Source: Larix kaempferi (lineage: Eukaryota > Streptophyta > Pinopsida > Pinales > Pinaceae). Taken from it: DNA of 64,000 nt. Positions 33,531 to 44,891 of the stretch are shown one piece after another (within the stretch, counting starts at the first letter, position 1; every line of letters starts with the position of its first letter). Made by a program: the position numbers and the translations under genes. The DNA lies in contig BSBM01000442.1 in assembly GCA_027924585.1 (NCBI GenBank), positions 8,122,001 to 8,186,000 on the forward strand, in the 5' to 3' direction. Under the pieces are notes generated by a model. The model saw only the letters and a list, made by a program, of their open reading frames with translations, was not told the origin of the DNA and did not search any database.

Positions 33531-34490
33531 TCAACTTTAAGAAGTGCATGATGACTTTTGAAAACCGCCATCTCAGAGTCGTCGCTCCATTGGATCCGGC
33601 TGAAGGACACAGGTATGTTGAACCAGTAAAGGGTGAATATCCCAGCAGATGGGACCAGGCATACAATATTTCAAAAGATTATATTCATCCGACTTCCAAT
33701 GGTGAGCTTCAGTGGCACAGCTTTAGCTCTGCATCTTCCGACTCTGACGACGCGTTAGAGAATTGGCAGAACCGTCTGCATGAGGTGTCACTCCGCAAAT
33801 GTGGGTTAGTCACGTAGTCATTATGCCATGTTGCGACTGAGACTATCGCACTACCAGTATATGAAGGGTTTCCTAGCTTGTCTGATTTTCTTGTGGTGTT
33901 CGAAGCAAATATTTCAGAACCACGGCGATTGTTGGCATTGGAGGAAGCACTGAAGGCTACTCTAGCACGCTAGTGGGCGACACATAAGAAATCAATCGAC
34001 GGATGGTTGCAGTGCTGGAGATTGATGTCGATTCACTTTGGCGACACTGAATTTTACCATACAGGAAAACATGATGGATGGAATGACCCTGGCAGTCATT
34101 TGATGGAATATCAGATGTTGGACGAGTGGTTCCATGCCTCCATCCATATGTTGGATGAGATGCCGCGATCATGGTATACTGCAGCTGAATTGTGAGGAGA
34201 AATTACCACTTGGTTGGAGTTAACAATTTGTTTTACTCATACGTTCAACTTCGTGGATGCCAACCTGGATGTCCATAATGCTTTGCAGCTCATTCGCGAC
34301 GTAGTTTTGAAGGTTGTTCTGGTGGCATATCCTGTGGAACTGCATGCGCACTGCAAGATGCAGTCCATGATGGAATGTTATAATATCACTGGTGGGCCAG
34401 AAGATGGTGATGATCCGTGGAATATCAATATTCTGGAATCCGAAGGAAGTCGCGATGTTGTCGCACCTGATGCACCCACTGATCCGATCA
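33531..34490 (+). pseudogene. Element C pol linker with a capsid-like segment
   Basis: Translation in adjoining frames gives WATHKKSIDGWLQCWRLMSI, HFGDTEFYHTGKHDGWNDPG, MLDEMPRSWYTAAEL and ITTWLELTICFTHTFNF. Short tryptophan-anchored blocks of the type W...L...F...F are typical of the Retrotrans_gag fold, yet this lies between protease and RT. I infer a second capsid-like domain inside pol. It could equally be a lineage-specific linker with chance resemblance. Stops at 33816, 33972 and 34193 interrupt it. Confidence 0.45.
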
Positions 34491-35580
34491 GTCAACCGCT
34501 GAAGCTCCGAAAGGTCAACATTGGGACAAAGGATAGTCCAAAGTTCACGAATGTTGGGGACTATTGGGATGATAAGATGATGGGGAAGGTCATAGACTTG
34601 CTACATGAATTCCAAGACATGTTCCCTACGAAGTTTTCTAAGATGAAGGGAATGTTGGGTGATCTAGGGGAGATGAAGATCCCGTTGAAACCAGATGCCA
34701 AACCAATCAAGCAGCGACCATATCGACTAAATCCATGCCATAAGGAGAGGGTCAAGGTAGAACTTGATCGCATGTTGGATGCTGGCATTATTGAACCGGT
34801 TGAGGAGTCAGACTGGATCAGTCCCATGGAAGTGCAAGACAAGAAGACCAGCAAAGTGCGCATTTGTGTCGATTTGTGAAAGTTGAATGACACATGCTTA
34901 CATGATCCCTTTCTGACCCCATTTACTGATGAGGTGCTTGAAGGCGTGGGTGGCCAAGAGATGTATTCTTTCATGGATGGGTTCTCTGGCTATCATTAGA
35001 TCCGGATCGTGAAAGAAGACTGCCACAAGACAACTTTTGTGACAGAATGGGGTTGTTTTCAGTACACAGTGATGTCGTTTGGACTAAAGAATGCACCTAC
35101 GATATTCTCACGAGTTGTTGCTGCTGCTTTCTGAGATTTCATCCAGAAGTTTTTTCAGGTGTACGTGGATGACTAGACAATCTACGGCTTGATCAGCGAT
35201 CATCTGGAAAATATGCATTTGATGTTAGAAGGTTGTCGATAGCACCAGATATCACTGAACTTGAAGAAGTGCATATTATGTGAACCATTTGGAATATTAC
35301 TTGGTCACATTGTGTGCAAACAAGGATTGTTAGCTGAACCAGCAAAAATTGCACTCATTTCGAGCTTAACACCGCCGACTAACGTCAAGTAGTTCAGAGT
35401 GACGTTGGGACACATGGGCTATTATCGCAAGTTCATCAACGGTTATGCAACACTAACAGCCCCTATGGAGAATTTATTGAAGAAAGATGCGGTATTTCAA
35501 TGCAGCCCTGAATGTCAAGTTAGTTTTGAAATGTTGAAGGATAAGATGGCTTCAACGCCAATACTGGTATTTCCGGACTA
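34491..35580 (+). pseudogene. Element C reverse transcriptase, broken by nonsense codons
   Basis: RT runs from about 34590 (DLLHEFQDMFPTKFSKMKG) through PIKQRPYRLNPCHKERVKVE, SDWISPMEVQDKK, RICVDL*KLND, MYSFMDGFSGYH*IRIVKED, YTVMSFGLKNAPTIFSRVV and the catalytic VYVDD at 35159-35173, immediately followed by a TAG (expected Trp), to LGHMGYYRKFINGY. Stops lie at Arg, Gln and Trp positions of the family pattern, and there are few or no frameshifts, so the decay is mostly by substitution. Confidence 0.88.
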
Positions 35581-36042
35581 GAGCAAGGAATTCCATGTCC
35601 ACGTCAATGCCTCATCGATTGCGCTAGGAGTGGTGCTTGCGCAAGCTAGGGAAGGGGATCTGGATCACCCCATTGTGTTTGCAGGTCAGAATTTGTCATC
35701 TGTAGAAAGGAACTATACAATGCAGAGAGGGAGGGTCTGGCGCTGTTCTATGCACTACAAAAGTTTCAGCACTACTTGTTGGGAGGACACTTTAAGATGT
35801 TCACAGACCACTCTGCATTAAAATATCTGGTCAATAAGCCTATGTTGGGGGGGAATGTATATCGCTGGCTACTTCTTTTTCAGGAGTTCGACTTTGAAGT
35901 GATTGTGAAGCGAGGACGGTTGAATGCCAAACCATATCACCTGTCGTGGATTGAGATAGGACAGGAACCAACCAACATCGAAGACGGGTTTCCCGATGCA
36001 CAACTTTTTAAGGTCGAAGTAGCTAACAAATATTATGAATAA
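35581..36042 (+). pseudogene. Element C RNase H, catalytic Asp changed
   Basis: HVHVNASSIALGVVLAQ: the first catalytic Asp of the RNase H (usually VDASS) is Asn here. After a frameshift near 35730, FTDHSALKYLVNKPML and WLLLFQEFDFEVIVKRGRLN follow, the normal Gypsy RNase H tail, ending before the integrase. Confidence 0.82.
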
Positions 36043-36054
36043 ATCATTCAGTTC

Positions 36055-37310
36055 TTGGTGACAGGTACCACACCGGAGGGATTTAAAACCAGTCAGAAGA
36101 AACAGTTGGCGGTCAAGGCCGCATATTTTCAGTTGATTGCAGGCGAGTTATACAAACTAGGATCGGATGAGATATTGAGGCGTTGTGTCTTACCTCATGA
36201 ACAAGGGCAGATCTTGTCAAAAGCACATGTAGGAGTAGTTGGTGGACACTGTGGTGGTCATGCGACTGCCCGAAATGTTCTTCACGCAGGGCTTTGGTGG
36301 CCCACGCTTCACAATGATGCAACAGATTATGCGTGGACCTGCGATGTTTGTCAAAGGATTGGGAAAACCTCTAGGAGGGATGAGATGCCTCTGAAACCTC
36401 AAGTGACACTACAACCATTTGATAAATGGGAAGTGGATTTCGTGGGTCCTATCAACCCACTTGGGAAGCGCACTAGTGCAAGATACATCATTACAGTGAC
36501 AGATTATTTGACAAGATGGGTCGAGGATGCACTAGTCATAGATTGCACCACCGTGACAACATTGAGTTTCTTATTCGACAACATTGTCACTCGGTTTGGC
36601 TACCTGAAGGTGTTGATGAGCGATCAGGAAAGTCACTTCATCAATCGCACCATCAGCGCATTGACATCATAACTACAGATACAGCATAAGAAGAGCACAC
36701 CATATCATCCGAAAGCAAATGGGATGGTAGAAGCATTCAACAAGGTTCTGGAGCACGCGCTGATGAAGGTGTGCAATGCAAATTGCTATGACTGGGATTT
36801 GGAGATCCCAACAGTTTTCTGGGCATATCGTACCATGTGTAAAAGGTTGACGGTACAGACACCTTTGAAGTTGGTATATGGGAAAGAAGCAATTATGCCT
36901 ATGGAGTACATCGTTCCGACTCTACGCATAGTGGCGACAATAGGTATGGACAATGAAGCAACATTAGGAGAACGTCTGATGTAGCTAGTGCAACTGGAGG
37001 AAGTTTGCTTTATCACTGGGTTTCATCACAGCGTGGAGAAGGATCGACAGAAGGCTTGGCATGATCACCATATCAAAAATAAACAGTTTCAGTAGGGTGG
37101 CTTGGTGTTGTTGTATGACAGCAAGTTTTTGAAGCATTCAGGAAAGTTGCAGATGCATTGGCTTGGTCCATATCACATCAGCAGCATAACTTCATGAGGT
37201 GCAGTCTAGTTGCAGCAGTTAGATGGAGCGATGCTCCCAAAGTTGATCAATGGTAACAGGTTGAATCCCTATAGGTCGAGCTCGAAGAAGCACGATGCCT
37301 TAGTCACATC
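36055..37310 (+). pseudogene. Element C integrase
   Basis: N-terminal zinc-binding site H...H...CDVC (HVGVVGGHCGGHATARN to TCDVCQRIGK). Catalytic core: D in WEVDFVGPI, D in VLMSDQESHF, E in NGMVEAFNKVLE, so all three acids are present. C-terminal GPY/F module at LQMHWLGPYHISSIT, ending RLNPYRSS. Stops at 36670, 36982, 37093 and two near 37196-37207. The frame is otherwise continuous. This is the best preserved integrase in the window, though it cannot be translated through. Confidence 0.88.
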
Positions 37311-37805
37311 TGAAAAAGAAAAAAAATGCAGGTGGCTCGGTGGTAGGACGACGCACCAGCAGGGATAGGATGCGCAGGCAGAGGTGCTTGTGTCATAGTT
37401 TGGGAGTCGGTCAGTGACAAGTGCAGGGTTGCGACTAGGTCAAATTGGTAATAAATGTTGAACCTTCAAAATAGTTAATTAACGATGCTTGTTTGAATGA
37501 TGAGCATTAATGGTAGATCCAGTCGATTGGATGACAAGATCGACGGTGGATTTGGGTCATTAAGCCAGGATTTGGTCCGAATTAATGCATGATTTATTCA
37601 TGATTATGAGGGATCGAGTTGGGCACTATAAGAATAGGCTGAGACTAGTTGGAAGGCACCTATTCATAATGAGTGAGTTTAGCTCCCAATTGTTGAATTG
37701 TGCAAGGTTGGGTTGTGTTGCAAAGTGTAGTTGTGGTGTCTTGTGCAAGTTCTTGGGTTGAGTAATATTGAGCCATTTGTTGGCATTGCAAGAATTGAGT
37801 GCGAC
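37311..37805 (+). other. Element C spacer between pol and accessory ORF
   Basis: Non-coding, AT-rich at 37440-37620. A TATA-like CTATAAGAAT at 37624-37633 lies about 180 bases before the accessory ATG and could be its own promoter. I see no splice acceptor. Confidence 0.4.
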
Positions 37806-40569
37806 ATGATGGGTGCACTAGATACGGTGGATATTTCAAGTGAAGCTGAGTCACCCGTCATCCCTGCTAGTATTGAAGAGGAGGTCAATATCAAGGAAGA
37901 AGTTACTAGCATGCCATTGGGATCGCCCTTTATTATGCGCCAAAAGGGGGGGGCACAGCCTAGCTCCCCGCACCAAGAGAAGAGGAAGACCCGCTCCACT
38001 ACCCAAGTATCAGAAGGGGTCCTCGAGGTGAGCCCATCGAGCTATGGTGTGGTGGAATCTGCAATCCGAGTAGGTGTTTTTGCTATGGATATCCTGGGCT
38101 ACCGACCTCTATGTCAACCTAGTATCCAACCGAGGAAGCCCACTAAGAACCAGCGGTATCAAATCAAAATGCCCGCAATTCCACCAGGCATGAGCTGCAC
38201 CACCGACATTGTGCCTACGTTGAAGCAACTGAGGTATGTGATCATGATTTGCTGGCACTGGAAGATTTTATGATAGAACCCTTTAAGCCCTGAGTAGTAG
38301 GGGAGAGTGGACTGACGCCACGCATTGCACATGACTGGGTGCGCAGTTTGGAGAAGGATGGGTTGTTGGGATTGATCAACATGCCACACTTTGGGCGGTT
38401 GATGGAAGCAAATGCCTGTGTGAAACAGCTACTGGCCTATTTTCATGGCAGCATTTTATGGTTGGACAAGCTGTCACCGTCACGGTGGACTTGATTTACA
38501 AAATCACGGGGTTGCCAAAGGATGGGGTAGACCCATCGCAATATTTCCAGGGGAAGAACAACGACAAAAATCTCGTGGCAAGGTTGAGGAAGCAGAATAA
38601 AATGCAATGTGATGGATGGGCCTGCTGCCAAGACACAATCAACAAGCCCGCCATTAAAATTGGGGTGCAGATCCTGGCTACCAAGATCGTTCGGAACAAT
38701 CGACCCAATCAAGGAAACTCAGGGGTTGTCACATGCGCAAAGATCTGTGCGAAGGTGTGCAAGTGAATTGGTCACTTTTTTTGCTCAACCATTTGATGGA
38801 GGATGCGTTGGTGGTCCAGCGAGGATGGCATCCATTTTCATACAGCTGGTTGTTGATCTTAGTCGCGCTTGTCACTTGGATGGAGCCCAATGATTATCAA
38901 GGAATGGAGGTGGATGCGGTGCAAGAATGAAATGGAGCATGCTACCAAAACCAGTGGTGGGTGCAAGAAACGGAGCACATCAAGGATTGCGCCATGCAAT
39001 TTTGGTTCTATTGGGAAGCACTGCAGGAAACCACTGAATGGGTTCCACAGCTGACTCAGACAGCTGTTGAAAAGCATAAGGGGATCGCCCGGTTCGTGCT
39101 CGAACCACACAGTATCCATGTGCAAGCACGACGGGATAAGGATAAGTAGTGGTTGCAGACCCCTATAAGTTATTAGATGAAGACTTATATGCGATCATTG
39201 ATTATTGGCCGATCGAATGGCAAGAACCAGTTTCTCAGGAGGAGGAGTCTACGGGGATACCATCAGATGTGCCAGTGATGGACCAACAGCATCACCATGA
39301 GTCAGACCAAGAGTCATCGTAGACCCCTACAGATGAAGAGTGCGAGCTTGAAGAGGGAAGAAGGAAAGCACGCTATGAACATGGGACAATTAGTGGGATC
39401 CACCTATCAACGGAGGCGCAGCTTGGCCAACTAGTACTAGCTATAAATAATGAAACCAGTGGGGTGGCTAGAGCAATGACGGCAAAGGAAAACGAAGTTT
39501 TTCATGCAGTAACTTCCTGTCTGGATTCCTTGTGCGACATTGTTTTGAAGAAGGCACCTAAGGGAGCAACTGTGAAAGAAGTTGGCGCAATCGGCATTGA
39601 GCCGTGGGTCTAGAATTTACAAATTCCCCCGACTGCAATTGTGACTGATGATGAGGCTCTAAAGGCTTCGCTACAGTAGTTGCAGGCGTTGTCTGTTAAC
39701 ATCAATGCACTATCATCACAGACATTGGTGCAGCTATAGGTGGTTTCTAGTGAGGAACTGGCGGATAGAGAGAAGGATGTCAGGAGTCAGCTATTGCGCT
39801 TGCAGGAGGGAAAAGCGGTGTTATGAAAGGAAGTTGAGGAACTCAAGGGGAAGGAAGAAGCAGCATGGGAAGTGGCAGATGAACTCAAGGATATGCTGGA
39901 GCAGCTTCAGGTCGAGAAGGATAGGGAAATAACGGAGCTAAAGAAGGAATAGGATTGGTCGATGGTGGAGAAAACCACCCTGTGGAATAGTAAGGCGTGG
40001 CTGGAGCAGGTCGTCGCTGAAGCCTGTCAACATGTATTGGAACTGACAAAGGCATTGGATCCGGTTGAGCGAGCGAAGAAGCTGGGGGCTGTCATCGCTG
40101 AGTTACGGGAGGAAAATGCTACCTTGACCCATGCACTCCAGCTGGCCACACCAGCGGAAGCCGTCGTAGTGTGAAAAAGCACCATTGAAGAGTTGGAAAT
40201 TCAACTAGGTAAGTTGGAATAGGAAGCGACCAAGATCACTGCTGAGATCGCACTATTTTGGGGTAGTTATTTTTAGGATGAGCCACTGGAGCAGTTGACC
40301 AAGAAACGGCGTGAGGCGGAAGAATAGCTGGAAACGCTGAAGTCATCCATGCGCACGATGCCACCAACAAAGTGGGTATCCAAATCGGCAGAGCTCGAGG
40401 TGTTGCGGCAGCAAGTCACCAAAGCGAAAGAATGCCAGAAGAAATGCGCTATGCAGTTGGACGAGTTTAAAAAACTTGGGGCGCAGTTTAATGTGGTGCC
40501 TGACTCTGCACTGTAGGCGGTACAGGAAGGAAAGAAGAAATTTGATGCGCACTTTGTTAAACACCATTA
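37806..40569 (+). pseudogene. Element C accessory ORF: plant-mobile-domain-like segment plus coiled coil
   Basis: Starts MMGALDTVDISSEAES with an acidic, Ser/Pro-rich N-terminus. After a frameshift near 38235 comes LTPRIAHDWVRSLEKDGLLG, then VGQAVTVTVDLIYKITGLPK (38461 on), which carries the D-x-I/V-Y-x-x-T-x-L-P-x-x-G signature of plant-mobile-domain-like proteins, and SYSWLLILVALVTWMEP (38840). From about 39480 to 40560 the protein is a long Glu/Lys/Leu/Gln-rich coiled coil (e.g. LEQLQVEKDREITELKKE). There are about ten stops and three frameshifts. It lies between integrase and the 3' LTR in sense, 138 bases from the polypurine tract. Its function is not known. Sense extra ORFs of this kind are reported in plant Gypsy elements. 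Confidence 0.78.
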
Positions 40570-40707
40570 GCATAGGAATTAACTGAGAGCCAGGAAGTTG
40601 CTGCAACAGGTTAGCGAAATCCTCCAGCAGAACGAAAACTTCAGGGTAAAGACAAACGAGTACACCATGTCCTGCTGACGTGGCTCGAGAGCGAGCCACA
40701 AGATTGT

Positions 40708-40717
40708 GTTGGGGGCC
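40708..40717 (+). other. Element C polypurine tract
   Basis: GTTGGGGGCC lies just before the TGTTGGCAAG of the 3' LTR. It is short and interrupted but in the expected place. Confidence 0.6.
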
Positions 40718-41537
40718 TGTTGGCAAGTGGTTTGGACAAGTCAGCATTGCAGCATCGTGGATGCTGTGCAAGGCTGAAGATACCGCAGAAGATGAAAAGT
40801 TGAGCGCAAATGATAATATTTTATGTAATTTTGGGTTAGTCGAACCACAGTATGCGGGTTTTTGGGTCATTTGGACCACAATAGCTAGATTTTGGGTCAT
40901 TTATTTTGAAGTGTCAGTTAGGAAGTAGTTAGTAAATGGACAAACAATGTAAAGGCACAAGCCTATAAATAAACGTAGGTTTGTAAGTGTTGAATCAATC
41001 TTACATCTATCATTTGGAGAGCATGATTGTTGAATCTTAACATCTGAGAGATCTTGATCCGATGTTGAAGACTGAGTATTTTGTATCTGGGTTTTTGTGG
41101 AGTTAATATGATGTGACAGAGTTGTTGAGCAGAATCCCTGTGTTTTTTCTGTTTATCTGTGGTAATGCATTTCGCGATATGAATATATGAATGATGGGAT
41201 TTTTCCTTGCTACGATTAATGCTTTACTGTTATATCTGTTGCAATTATGAATTGTCCTATTGAATGATGCCATGAATATGATTGATGCTTGAGTTAAATG
41301 CTTAGATCTATTTCTGAAACATTGCAATAAATTAAGTAATTGATCCACAACATCCTCCTTCATTTGGCAGAAACATGGTTCCGTCAACTCTCCCTTGAAC
41401 ATCTCAGGTGAGACCTCATTTTCTCTGCAACTGTTGCTAGATGGGGTAAAACCTGTCTGGGTCGGTGCTAAGGGCGATCACGGTGGTTTGGGTGTCGAAA
41501 GTGTTGGGAACCCCTGTCGACTGGGTTTGTGTCAATA
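40718..41537 (+). repeat. Element C 3' LTR
   Basis: 820 bp. It matches 29575-30378 and ends GTGTCAATA (CA changed to TA), followed by the duplication. Its TATA box TATAAATA (about 40963-40970) is intact. Confidence 0.93.
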
Positions 41538-41542
41538 GTGTC
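41538..41542. repeat. Target-site duplication of element C, right copy (GTGTC)
   Basis: Same five bases as 29570-29574. Confidence 0.9.
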
Positions 41543-42763
41543 TCTCGGATCCACGATAGATCATATCTAGTCCCACTATTATTGAAGCTTACCCAACTTT
41601 GTTCAGAGTACTCTGCGATGTGTCACCCTCTGAGCCTCATGATATCACCCATCAGTTCCCCCCTTAAGTCTCCCCCATTGCAGTCACAATCCCTAGTCCC
41701 TTACACTATGATCCTCTTCCCTTAATTCAATTTCATATGCTTCCAGGTTAGCCTTTCCATCATATTCTGAGAAAAGGAAGTTTGATTCCTCCCTACTGTA
41801 CGACCCCTGTTCCCCCCCCAGTATGTCAGTCTCTCTTTCAATACTATCACCCCTTGGTTGTACACCTCGTGCTCTTATCAAGGACACATCATTGCCTTGG
41901 TATTTACAGGTATCCCTCTCTCAACACCAGCACATCTTTTCCAGAGGATAGACCTAGAGGTCCTTGTGCCTTGGACTCATCACCATCAGTGGTGAGTGCC
42001 TACAAACCATTTTGAGTGGAGTCCTCAGTGCCCCTCCAAATGGTTCTTTCTCATGTGCTTGACTTCAACACCTTGATCACTCCGTTGATTGATACCTTCA
42101 GTTATGGGTCGAAGACCCCGGATTTTCCTTGACTCTAGCACATTGGTGAGTCTCTTTGGAACACCCCCCCTAGTTGTAGGTTCCCAAGGATATCTGGACT
42201 GTGCTTGGCGACAGTATTCGGAAGCACTCCAGTTATATGCTTTCTTGAGTACCCAGCTCAGATGCAGTTCAACACACTTTTGAGATTTTGACTCTCAGTC
42301 ATTGAGTCCATCTAGTTGTTGGACACCTTCAGATCCAGCAGAACATCAGTTTTCCTAGCACCACTTTCAGTATGGATGCCATTATTTCCATATATCAGTT
42401 CTTCAGATGAGTCATGGTTAGAACATGAGTATGTCCCATATTTGTGTCCCTTATGGACCATTATGATGTATACAACAGTTCTCTATGTATTGTTCAGATC
42501 CCCTTTTGGGCCTCATTATTATTTGTATATCTTGATACGAGCATGGGTATGCCTGCCTCGTCCACATATTTGAGATTATTCCTCATTCATTATTGAGGCC
42601 GTGTACTTTGAGTTTTTTTCCATTCGTATGGAGCCTGTGTTCCGGTCTCCAACTAGTTTCTTCTCTCCTCTGTCACAATGCTCATACCTCTGGAAAATGA
42701 CAGAACATATGATTTCTATTGGCCATATGATGATCGCATGCCCTCACACATCAGAGGGCAATC
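41543..42763 (+). other. Element A 3' untranslated region
   Basis: Continuation of element A after the C insertion, C/T-rich with no gene I can name. Open frames here (e.g. 42316-42573) have no family motif. It ends CAGAGGGCAATC just before the 3' LTR, where AGAGGG (about 42753-42758) is a weak polypurine tract. Confidence 0.5.
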
Positions 42764-43573
42764 TTCTAACACCCACAAGTGGTTCACTAGTTCATCTCCC
42801 TAGTCACATAACCCATTTGTACACTTTCCTACCAGTTTGGCCTCCAAAACGGCACAAAATTATTATTTCCCTCCTCAAATAACCAAAATTCCTCCAAAAA
42901 TATCAAAAACCCTCAAAAGGGGTCCAAAATTCCCAAAAAATCAAATAAAAAGGGAAAATAATTTCAAAAAAGGAAAAGGAAGGAAAAAAGAGGGAAAAAA
43001 GAGGGCAAAAACCTAAAACCATTAACCTAAATCACCTGGTGCCTAAAACCATGGGTCAATACTCCACCAGCCAAAAAATATATAAAAAGGTGATGGAGGC
43101 CCCCTATTTTCCATCCATTATCCACTCTAACCTTATGCTGCCGAAATTCACTTAGAACCCTAGCCCACCTTCCGTGCTTGTGTTTACCATTTTAAGTGAA
43201 CCCTTTGGCCACCATTGTAGCATTTTGGAGAAGAGAAGGAGACTTTGGAGTACTGGTGCACATCTCTTGTATGGCTACAAAGACTCCACCAACCTCACCC
43301 TTGAGGTAAAAATCCCATGTAAACCCTTTGTTTACTATTTAATGAAAGGAATCGTAAATCCATTTTTTACCGTGTTCTCATGTACGAGTTTACTATTTAT
43401 TATTTTGTTTTAGATTCAGATTTTAATATTTTATATGCACATGATTAGGTTTCACGTTTGATATTTATGTTATTTACATCAATTTTTTATTATTTTTCTG
43501 AACTGCTGGTAAGGATTCCATAATCCTTAGAAGGTGCTCTTTAGCACAAGCTAGGGTGAAAACCCTAGCTACA
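42764..43573 (+). repeat. Element A 3' LTR
   Basis: 810 bp, starting TTCTAACACCC (5' LTR: TGTTAACACCC) and ending CTAGCTACA. TATA box at 43079-43088. It aligns along its length with 179-1009. Confidence 0.9.
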
Positions 43574-43578
43574 CTCAT
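43574..43578. repeat. Target-site duplication of element A, right copy (CTCAT)
   Basis: Same five bases as 174-178. Confidence 0.88.
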
Positions 43579-44891
43579 AATTAAAACTTATACTCATGCC
43601 CACTTCATTTCTCTCGATCTATGTGCATCTATCCTCTTCCATGCATTGTTTTCCATGGGTTGGTTCTTGTTTTCCTTCTAGCTGTTGTTTTGCACCTCTT
43701 CTTATGTTGTGCGTCCTTCCCTCTCTCTTCCTTCCTGCATGTGTTCTCTCATTCTTTCCTTTTCTTCCTAGATATCATGCACCCCCTCTTCTTTTCTACA
43801 TTTTTTTTCCCCATCCTCTCATCAACTGGCAATCTGTTATTATAATAGCTGGAGGAAAACTAAACCATCCCAACCATTCCACTTCCATTGAATCCTTGAT
43901 TCCAGTTCATAACGATTCAGTTCAAGTTCATAACGTTTCAGTTAATCTTTTAACAATGAGCCATTTTTTTCTTGGATTAATTATGTTGAAGAGGGTCATA
44001 CAATAATAGTTCACAAAACCTAATTTATTTAACAACAAAAGTAGATGTCCATGTGTGACATACATACACGACAAATGGAGTCAAAGAAAGTTTTTAATCT
44101 ATAGAAACTCATAGAATTGATATACAACGACCCATAACATGGATCTGCGGCAACCCATGGAAACAATATCATGTAGTAGTGATCTATAGCAGCCACATCT
44201 GACTTATTCACCAGAAATAAAATTGTGTAGGATGGATCTCTACACCTGGGATGCTCTTGCATTAGCAGTCATTGTTGAGAACATGTGCAAGGAGTATGTG
44301 AATATCTTGGGGTAAGTGGAGAAGGATATCCTCTTATTTAAGAAGTTATTGTGTAACTTATCTCTCTTATCTATATTAAAGTTGTGATCCACATTTACAT
44401 TATTGTACATGGTGTGTATGTTTCTATTATCTTATTTTATTTTAAGGGTTTTGATTCATTACAAGATGCAATATATTCCCAGGATTGAGTGTTTTCTAGA
44501 CAACCTAACAAAATGATAGCACATTCCCAGGAGAGGACACGATCTGCGACACCTGTCAACCCTCCATGAGAGCGAACTGCCACCTCATTTCCTCATGAAT
44601 AATGAAATGCTCCCACTTCCTTCTGCCATCTACATCAAAGTGTGGGAACCATCAATTGCACAAGTAGATGATATGGGAAATTATGGCACTAGCTCGACCA
44701 TCCAGTGTAAAAGATAGACACAGTCATGGTTTCAACATCCACACCAACATGACGCTATTTGATTTCAAATCTAGTATCAATACAAGAGTAGTTATAGGCG
44801 TGAGAAAAATCTCCCAAACTAAATACACCTTCCCAATATCACACATCATGAGGACACATGGTGTTGGTACTAACATCTATGTTAGAGGGAA
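43579..44891. other. 1.3 kb between elements, nothing recognised
   Basis: AT-rich, with several short frames on both strands (longest at 43596-44006) that have no motif, biased composition and no homologous partner in the window. It could be host intergenic DNA or the remains of an older element. Confidence 0.4.

Larger units (their letters stand above)
29575..41537 (+). mobile_element. Element C: full-length Ty3/Gypsy retrotransposon with accessory ORF
   Basis: An 11,963-bp element with LTRs at 29575-30378 and 40718-41537, PBS, gag, protease, RT, RNase H, integrase, a sense accessory ORF, a polypurine tract and a 5-bp duplication, in that order. It is inserted into the 3' region of element A, in the same orientation. 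Coding regions hold many nonsense codons and few frameshifts. The two LTRs differ at scattered positions, consistent with a moderately old insertion. Confidence 0.93.
179..43573 (+). mobile_element. Element A: Ty3/Gypsy (Tat-like) LTR retrotransposon, nested host of D, Copia-1 and C
   Basis: Two LTRs in the same orientation (179-1009 and 42764-43573), a PBS-like sequence just after the first and matching 5-bp duplications outside define the element. Its own internal parts, in order, are leader, gag, protease, a second zinc-knuckle segment, RT start, then after the D insertion integrase, a second RNase H, an antisense accessory ORF and a repeat-rich tail. An RNase H with the ADGAS, NNQVEY and FLDSQ signatures placed outside the RT-RNase H unit is known from the plant Tat lineage. 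A's own length is the span minus element C (about 12 kb) and the D/Copia-1 block (about 17.2 kb), but its RT core, first RNase H and integrase N-terminus are missing at the junction near 24926. It is the oldest insertion of the nest. Confidence 0.85.

Noticed and set aside
43596-44006. A 136-codon open frame right of element A
   Set aside because: Hydrophobic, C/T-rich composition, no motif and overlapping frames of equal quality.
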